64,000 bases of DNA, taken from Cladocopium goreaui. Lineage: Eukaryota; Sar; Dinophyceae; Suessiales; Symbiodiniaceae. Made by a program: the position numbers and the translations under genes. Under the pieces are notes generated by a model that was given only the letters and a program-made list of their open reading frames with translations, searched no databases and was not told where the DNA came from. Below are positions 57,433 to 64,000 of this stretch, in pieces (the first letter of the stretch is position 1; each line of letters opens with the position of its first letter). The stretch is taken from NCBI GenBank assembly GCA_947184155.2, contig CAMXCT020001009.1, positions 124,339 through 188,338 on the forward strand, written 5' to 3'.

Positions 57433-58687
57433 ATGGCTACTTCATCCATTTTGGACTCTGAAGCCACGTTCATTCAGCAATCAGAGGAGGCCGGGCTCAC
57501 CAGACCCTGGATCAATGCACTTAGAGACAACGTTTTAGCCACATTCGCAAAGCTAGCTTCGCAATCACCAGCCCTGGAATGGTGGCCACTGATGAGCAGG
57601 TGAATAGGTTTTGAATACGTTGAGAGGAGGTGCTGCAGCGACCATAGCAGAGCTAGCAGCGTTCAGAAGTTGGTGTTCGAGAGTCAGACCCTGATGATGC
57701 ATAGTTTCAAGTCAGCAGCGAAAGGGGACGAAGCAGCGCCCAAAAGCAGGGCTCCTCAAGAGCGAGATGCACGATTGGAAAGACAGAGGGAGCTTCTAAG
57801 AGGCTTAGACATCAAAGGGCCACTGGAACCAGCACATGCGCTATATGATGTTTGTGCGGCCATGATCGAGCGCAATGACATGTCCTATATCAACCCCAAC
57901 AGATGCTTGTCACGTCAGCAGGAGCTCATGGGGTCGAAACCGGAAAAGGAGATTCAACTTGATGCTACAAAGACCTCGCTTGTGGTCAAAGAACAGCAGA
58001 GTCACTCAGAGATCAACATTAGCTCTGACCTTGCGCTTTACCAGGCGCTTCAAAGGCGCACGTTGGCAATGGACCTCACTGGTTTGGCCTCATACGAGGT
58101 AATGAGGAGGTGGGTGGATCGTTTGTTTGCTCTTTATGCTCAAGCTCCAGCACCAGGGTTCCAAAAAGTAACTCAGGCGCAACCGATGAGGGCTGACCGC
58201 CGAGCTTTTTTGCGAATCAGTGAGCAATTCACGGGCTCACTGAAATCTTTTGCTGGTGCCGGGAAACCTTTGGATGCACTTAGCGAAAGTCTGGAATCTG
58301 ATATGACAGTGACCTACTCCATGCTTCACATTCCTGCAGGCCATGGTCAAAATGTTAGCAGCACAGACAAAAGGAGACAAAGACAAGAAACGCCCTGAAC
58401 CCTCAGCCGGTGCCAAGGGGAATGCAAATCAGAACAAGTTTCAGAAGGGAGCGTCTAAAGGTGCCAACAAAGGCACAAAAGGAAAAAGAAGAGATCCTGT
58501 GCCGCAGTCCTTGAGGGAATGCATTCCAGAACGCCGCAAGGCGTTGCTATCTGTTTTGGATACAACTTGGGATCTTGCAAGCAAGGAAGTTCTTGCCCAC
58601 GTAAGCATGTTTGCGCAGTGCCTGGGTGCTATAAAGCTCACCCGCAGACAGAGCATCAGTGACTTCTTGGTGAATCCACCCGACTGA
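57433..58687 (+). pseudogene. N-terminal domain of the second DIRS-like coding region
   Basis: ATG 57433 (MATSSILDSEATF) begins a frame that stops at 57603; the match continues in 57670-58398 with RDARLERQRELLRGL, GPLEPAHALYD, EKEIQLDAT and RRWVDRLFALYAQAPAPGFQ, then in another frame with a Lys/Gly-rich linker to 58687. I recognise this arrangement from dinoflagellate DIRS-type proteins, in which this domain precedes the methyltransferase-like and RT domains; it may act as Gag. At least two frameshifts are present. Confidence 0.65.
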
Positions 58688-58759
58688 AGTTTCAACAGGA
58701 GCAAAGAAACGCAAACTTCGACCTTTGGATATTGAACACAAGCCCAATGATGCCAGTGT

Positions 58760-59250
58760 GAAACCACAGATTGGAGAATCAGGTTTCGTCTGCTTAGAAT
58801 TATTTTGTGGTACAAGTAACCTGACCTATGCAATGAAGCACTTTTTTCCTGATAGCTTTGGCGTGATCACGAAGTGAGCAAGCAATGTGTCAAAGTCATT
58901 TGCTTGGACTTGACAAAGGAAGACCACCAAGACTTGGTGGAGCAGTGGGCGCTGTCTGGGACTTGCCTTGGGGTCCACTTTGGAATACCTTGCGGTACAG
59001 CTTCGAGGGCGCGATTCAGACGCCTTAGTCCAAAAATTCGTGGACCTACACCTCTTCGGACTCCAAAATTCCCGGACGGCATTCCAGGTCTCCAAAGGCT
59101 GCATGCAGTAAAGCTGCGGGCGGCCAACCGCCTCTACAACTACATGCGTAGACTGATAAAACAACTGCAGGCAGTCAATGTTATTTGGACAGTGGAGAAT
59201 TCCACTGACACGTTTGCTTTGGGAAACATCGTATTGGAAAGACATTGACA
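58760..59250 (+). pseudogene. Methyltransferase-like domain of the DIRS-like element
   Basis: From about 58775: FVCLELFCGTSNLTYAM (motif I-like) in one frame, then from 58874 in another frame VKVICLDL (motif II-like), VHFGIPCGTASRAR (PC motif), PLRTPKFPDG and VIWTVENSTDTF (motif resembling ENV/ENP). The order is that of a cytosine-type methyltransferase fold. It parallels the ORFs after Pol in E1 and E2. A frameshift near 58875 breaks the domain. Confidence 0.65.
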
Positions 59251-59389
59251 AGAGCACTCTATGAATTATGTTTGGTGGCAAGCGGTTAAAACGCACATGT
59301 CTGGCGTCCAACAGTGGTGCTGTTATGTTGCTTAATCTTTATGCGATGGACAACATGAACATGCGCCATGGTCCATCACCAAGGAATTT

Positions 59390-60180
59390 TTGACACGTCT
59401 CTGGAAGCAGAATATTCACCAAGTTTCGCCAAGGCTTTTGCTACAGCAATTTTGGAAGCAATTGGAGGTGAGTTTAAATTTCCAATGTAGTTCTGCATGC
59501 CAAGCGACTCAACATGTCACTTTTCAATGCCATTGCGGATGCGAAGCAACCATCAAAGTCCCTCCAGCTTGCCACAGTGCCAGAATTTTCACACATTGTC
59601 GCAATTTCCAATTTGCCTTTCAGCTTCCCGTGCCAAAGCAAGCTCTTGAGAACGACCAGAAAGAAGGGGGGGTGAGAGCCGTCGTTTTTAAACTGTCACA
59701 GGAACACACGTCAGCCCTGCATTCACTATCTGACATGGCTTGGAGTCCAACTGCAGTCAGCGATTCTTTTTGGAAGGGTTGCGGAAAAGGGGAGCCTAGT
59801 TGCCCTCAGATTTCTTTTTCTTTGGATACGGATGAGATATGCGGGGAATGCTGTGACTGGGATCTTGGCATCAGATGGTCACCCGAGAGTTTTTCTTTCA
59901 CAGGCCGTCAGCGTTGACCCCCTTTTTCTGTTTTTTCTGGATTGCCACCGGAAGTCAAGAACGCCTGCATATTTTTGGCTGAGAATGAAGAGGTTGCTGT
60001 GATTAACCACAGATGCAGCAAGCTGGGTGAATGGCTGAGGATGTCTAGATCCTTGCATAAACAGAAACAGGAGGATGCTCTGAAAGCTTCTATGCCCAAG
60101 GAGCGGAGGAAGATTTTGGAGAGCAAAAAAAACACTTTGTTTTATGCGAAAGATTATACAAGACGAGCAATATGATGACA
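59390..60180 (+). pseudogene. Linker between methyltransferase-like and RT domains
   Basis: Disrupted frames without a recognised domain. Short pieces such as AKAFATAILEAI near 59425 look like degraded coding sequence. Several frameshifts and stops are present. Confidence 0.35.
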
Positions 60181-60189
60181 AAGATCTTG

Positions 60190-60830
60190 CGGTGAATTTG
60201 GAAAAAGTTTTTCCGACCTGTAGGGGAAGTTCCCCGCTCTCACGTGTTGCCGGAGTGGCTCTTGTCGGCTACCATTTCCACGAATGATTTAGCCAGAAAC
60301 TCGAGAGAAGCCAACGTGGCCCTGAGGTACATGACCCGCAGCAGTGGCTCAGAGAATCTTGACAATAGGCTTTGGGAGAAGACTTTAACGGAAGTAGAAC
60401 GTGGCTGGCTTGTAGACCCCCTGGTGTGGGAAGACTTGCCGAACGAAGCTACGGTGTCTCGGAGATCCCCCCTGGAACAGTCGGGGAAGGTGAGGCCCAT
60501 TGATGAGTTGTCACAGAGCCAGGTAAATGCTACGGTTACAGTTTTCGAACAAGTGACGTTGGATGGTCCTGATGTGATTTGTGCGTTTGCATTTTTCATG
60601 ATGAAATGCTTGAGTTCTACGGGAAAGAGCACCTGCCTTCGGGGAAGGGCGCCGGATCTGGCTCAGCATACAGACAGCTTGCAATTGCAGATGAAAGTTT
60701 TTCGGGCGGAGACATCAGACCTCGCCATTTTTCTTACTGATGTAAGGGAGACAGCAATAGGTGGGCTAGAAACGCTTGTGGTAGCGATGGTGCTTTTCTT
60801 TTGATGCCAAAGACTGAAGTCGACGCCCCT
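60190..60830 (+). pseudogene. Truncated DIRS-type reverse transcriptase
   Basis: The frame at 60244-60804 shows PLEQSGKVRPIDELSQSQVN (RT finger region) and EQVTLDGPDVICAF; shortly after, in another phase, AYRQLAIAD is readable at about 60670. The palm motif with YxDD is missing: sequence jumps within about 120 bases to DGAF-type residues that begin the RNase H part. The copy therefore lacks the polymerase active site through an internal deletion. Confidence 0.7.
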
Positions 60831-60831
60831 C

Positions 60832-61116
60832 ATGGTTTACATTGACACTGAAGGCTCGAATTTTTCTTTGGTCAAGGGTTATTCGAGTTCTCAATCAATA
60901 ACAGCAATTTATACACTGGCAGCGACCTACCTGGATTCAGACTGTATCCTTCCATCGTTCAGCAGGGTTCCTTCTGCGCCAAATCTTGCAGACTTCCCTT
61001 CCAGACTTAAAGATCATCCTCTTTTAAAAAGAGATTTGAGTGTGTCGGATGGTGAAGTGAAGGATGCCTTTAGTGGCAGTATGAGTTTCATAGAACAGGC
61101 GAGAGCGCCACAATAA
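60832..61116 (+). pseudogene. RNase H C-terminal part of the DIRS-like element
   Basis: VYIDTEGSNFSLVKGYS is followed by SFSRVPSAPNLADFPSRL, the characteristic end of DIRS-type RNase H domains (RVPS-x-x-N-x-A-D-x-PSR). It is the last coding sequence before repeat B1. Confidence 0.75.
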
Positions 61117-61135
61117 ACATGGGTGGGGGCCGTGG

Positions 61136-61413
61136 CGAAAGCGGGCGGCTTGATTCCCCATCTGTGAGCGTAAAAAAGTGCCGAACTTCAGTGCACCAGT
61201 GAAGCTGTTATTTTCGTGCATGACCATGTGAGATTTGTTTTTGAAGCAAGTTCGAGATGCGTCGGCGTATGTTTTGCGAGTTATATATATATATATACTC
61301 TCGTATGGGGATATATATTTATATTTGTTTTTGGCATGGTGCTGTTCGAGTATTTAGGATTGCACGCTTTTTATAATTTGGATGTCCACGGTTTTGGGTT
61401 TTGGAAAAATAAG
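61136..61413 (+). repeat. DIRS-like repeat B1
   Basis: 278 bp from CGAAAGCGGGCGG to AAAAATAAG; identical in extent to B2 at 61981-62258. It joins A2 without a gap, giving AAAATAAG/TTGCGACT. Confidence 0.9.
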
Positions 61414-61872
61414 TTGCGACTCAGCGTGCTGATGAAACTTTATTTTTCCTTCTCCCAAAAAGAAGCTGAGAGCAGCTTCTAGTGGACTCCTCTTGCGTTC
61501 TCTTGCGTGCGTCCTCTGCGTCTCCTTGTGCGTGCATCTGGGTTTGTGGTGACTAAAGTTAACTGCGGGTTCTTACCAACAATGGTTGGTTTTTATTTCT
61601 GGTTTTATTTTTTAGTAATGAAACCTCTGAACCTGCGGTTATTTTTATCTGTCACCTGTTTCTCAGTGAACGTTGAGAGCAACGTTCTTTTATCCAGCAT
61701 GCCCTTCTGCGCAAGGATGACACACACCATGCCCCAATGAGTGTAACAGAGTTACATTAGCTGTCACTCAAAATATCCTTTTTTGTGTGGCTATTTCTCA
61801 CATCAAGCAAGCGCCTCCAAAGGGAGGGAGGGTGGGTTCCACTTCTTTTAGTGGTTAGTTTTTTCTTTTGAG
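61414..61872 (+). repeat. DIRS-like repeat A2
   Basis: 459 bp copy of A1, directly after B1. Hairpins at 61461-61480 and 61668-61687 match those of A1. Confidence 0.9.
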
Positions 61873-61980
61873 CCCCCCACCCACCCTACTCGTCATTTTG
61901 GTGAATGCACCTTACTCGGTTTTTTCTGAATACGCGTGGAATGCCACCTCTTTTTAAGCGTGTTCTTTCGTTATCTCCCC

Positions 61981-62258
61981 CGAAAGCGGGCGGCTTGATT
62001 CCCCATCTGTGAGCGTAAAAAAGTGCCGAACTTCAGTGCACCAGTGAAGCTGTTATTTTCGTGCATGACCATGTGAGATTTGTTTTTGAAGCAAGTTCGA
62101 GATGCGTCGGCGTATGTTTTGCGAGTTATATATATATATATACTCTCGTATGGGGATATATATTTATATTTGTTTTTGGCATGGTGCTGTTCGAGTATTT
62201 AGGATTGCACGCTTTTTATAATTTGGATGTCCACGGTTTTGGGTTTTGGAAAAATAAG
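61981..62258 (+). repeat. DIRS-like repeat B2
   Basis: 278 bp copy of B1, separated from A2 by a unique 108 bp linker, and marking the right end of the element. Confidence 0.9.
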
Positions 62259-64000
62259 ATTTTGTTTCTGGTTGGGGCAAGCGGGGTGCATATCGGTTGC
62301 TGCTTGAACCCACTTGAAGTTAGCTTATTATTATTTCGTTGCGTCTGGTGGCTTGATTGTTTGCCGCTAAAAGAAGGCCCATCAGCCTTTTGCAGCCCTT
62401 AGGTGATTGCTTGAGGTGTTTCTTGCTGTTGCGGAGTTTGTGGGTTTTCCCGCAGGTGGCTGGCTTCCATTTGAATGATTGTATTGAATTGAATACTCTA
62501 CTGCCCCTTGTTGGGCCCCCTTGCCCCTCTAGACTCCTACCGAAGTTTTCAGCCCAGAAAGAAGATGAATCATGATCTTTTCAGTCAATCCCGTTATTAA
62601 TTAAAAGTATAAACTTAAAACGGGATGGAGTAGGAATCTGCTTAGGAAAAGATGTGGGAAGGTGAAGTATTGAAGGCTTTCTTACTCCGCCATCGTTTCG
62701 ACATCGTGTCAATTACATTGGGTAATTGAATTAAAACATAGCACGGAGTAGCGGAGTAGCGCGGAGTAGCGAAGGATTGGTGAATGTTGCCTGGGTGGTG
62801 CTGCATCGCAAATCGCCACATTGCAGCCAGGGAACGGAGACAGCTGACACCACATGTGCGCTTTCAGGTTCCATTTCTGGGGCCGGAAAGTCAATTGAAA
62901 TCAGGCTTCGCATGTGCGGGCCTCCTCTGTTCCAACTCTATATGCTTGTTGCTTAAATAAACGCAGTTGTAATCTTTTGTTTGTTGCACAGGTCGGCCTT
63001 TGCTGTGGATTTTGCGATTTTGCGGTCTCATTTTTGGTACCGCCAGACGGTCCCAAAAATGGGACCGTGAAAGTGCTTTTCTTTTGTTCTTTTACTAAGC
63101 TGTGCATGTGGTCCCAAAAATGACCGCCAGGCGGTCCCATTTTTGGGACCGTGTTTAGCTTCATTTTTCAAAGTTTTTTTTATCAGGGTTGCAGAACCGC
63201 AATGTTTTGGTTTCAATGAAACTTTGTGGCTTATGGCGACCGGACGGGCAACTGTTCCAACTCTATATGCTTGTTGCTTAAATAAACGCAGTTGTAATCT
63301 TTTGTTTGTTGCACAGGTCGGCCTTTGCTGTGGATTTTGCGATTTTGCGGTCTCATTTTTGGTACCGCCAGACGGTCCCAAAAATGGGACCGTGAAAGTG
63401 CTTTTCTTTTGTTCTTTTACTAAGCTGTGCATGTGGTCCCAAAAATGACCGCCAGGCGGTCCCATTTTTGGGACCGTGTTTAGCTTCATTTTTCAAAGTT
63501 TTTTTTATCAGGGTTGCAGAACCGCAATGTTTTGGTTTCAATGAAACTTTGTGGCTTATGGCGACCGGACGGGCAACTAGGGAGGCCCTTTTGAGCGAAG
63601 CCGGTTTTGAGAAGGTCTTCCGGACCCAGAATTGGGTCCGTTAGAGCAAGCAGTTTTATAGATGATTTTGTTTCTGGTTGGGGCAAGCGGGGTGCATATC
63701 GGTTGCTGCTTGAACCCACTTGAAGTTAGCTTATTATTATTTCGTTGCGTCTGGTGGCTTGATTGTTTGCCGCTAAAAGAAGGCCCATCAGCCTTTTGCA
63801 GCCCTTAGGTGATTGCTTGAAGTGTTTCTTGCCGTTGAGGAGTTTGTGGGTTTTCGCGCAGGTGGCCGGCTTCCATTTGAATGATTGCATTGAATACTTT
63901 ATTGCCCCTTGTCGGCCCCCCTTGCCCCTCTAGACTCCTACCGAAGTTTTAAGCCCAGAAAGAACATGAATCATGATCTTTTCAGTCAATCCCGTTATCA
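62259..64000 (+). repeat. Satellite array, right part
   Basis: It resumes at ATTTTGTTTCTGG, exactly where the left part stopped. A new unit starts at 62929, is shortened at 63254 (325 bp, like 53326-53655), and a full unit then runs past the window end. The empty insertion site is intact at about 63661-63675. Confidence 0.85.

Larger units (their letters stand above)
54066..62258 (+). mobile_element. DIRS/Ngaro-like tyrosine-recombinase retroelement, decayed
   Basis: An 8.2 kb element with split direct repeats in the order A1 (54066-54525) - coding - B1 (61136-61413) - A2 (61414-61872) - linker - B2 (61981-62258). The coding part holds a tyrosine-recombinase frame, then a second coding region with a dinoflagellate DIRS-type N-terminal domain, a methyltransferase-like domain, a truncated reverse transcriptase and the end of RNase H. 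It sits inside a satellite unit without target duplication: left flank TAGATG, right flank ATTTTG, and intact units read TAGATGATTTTG. Multiple frameshifts and a deletion of the RT catalytic core make this copy inactive. Confidence 0.85.

Noticed and set aside
61280..61300. TATATATATATATA run as a promoter
   Set aside because: It is part of repeats B1 and B2; I see no evidence of a promoter, and TATA boxes are unusual in dinoflagellates.

Overview
This window looks like a repeat-rich stretch of a dinoflagellate nuclear genome, most likely Symbiodiniaceae. The clues are: Ty1/copia-type retrotransposons whose LTRs carry the last ten bases of the dinoflagellate spliced leader (TTGGCTCAAG); a decayed tyrosine-recombinase (DIRS/Ngaro-like) retroelement with a methyltransferase-like domain; several poly-A-tailed retroposon families; and very few conventional genes. 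I see no rRNA, no free-standing tRNA gene and no CRISPR array. No tools were run, so names rest on motifs and on comparing parts of the window with each other.

Layout. 0.5-10.2 kb: a cluster of unrecognised genes. Four reading units on the minus strand (0.5-6.0 kb) have the same 15-base motif 35-230 bases upstream of their starts, and two of them are paralogues. On the plus strand (7.0-10.2 kb) there is a decaying gene set, one member split by a tRNA-derived SINE. Part of this plus-strand set has a second copy at 49.4-51.2 kb, also broken by a retroposon. The cluster resembles an endogenised virus-like gene set, but I cannot name it.

10.2-13.0 kb: retroposon debris and an inverted-repeat array. 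12.99-24.04 kb: element E1, a copia-like LTR retrotransposon with several frameshifts. 24.05-24.8 kb: two retroposons in opposite orientation. 25.56-35.57 kb: element E3, with 1.56 kb LTRs and no gag-pol; it shares primer-binding and polypurine sites with E1 and E2 and carries three small unknown ORFs and three minisatellites. 35.6-37.1 kb: SINE fragments, a minisatellite and a duplicated minus-strand gene fragment. 37.27-48.05 kb: element E2, a young relative of E1 with an intact 1913-residue Gag-Pol and nearly identical LTRs. 48.05-48.6 kb: minisatellite. 48.8-51.2 kb: retroposons and the second virus-like gene copies. 51.2-64.0 kb: a ~1.05-1.08 kb satellite array interrupted by the DIRS-like element at 54.07-62.26 kb.

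The most notable points: (1) the DIRS-like element keeps its complete A1-[ORFs]-B1-A2-B2 split direct repeats, and uninterrupted copies of its target lie in the same satellite, showing insertion without target duplication; (2) E1 and E2 each carry, after Pol, a CCHC/proline-rich ORF, a methyltransferase-like ORF and a membrane-anchored Cys/His-rich ORF in the place where env would sit; (3) hairpins whose stems change in a compensatory way between copies recur in the LTRs, in E3 and downstream of the virus-like genes.
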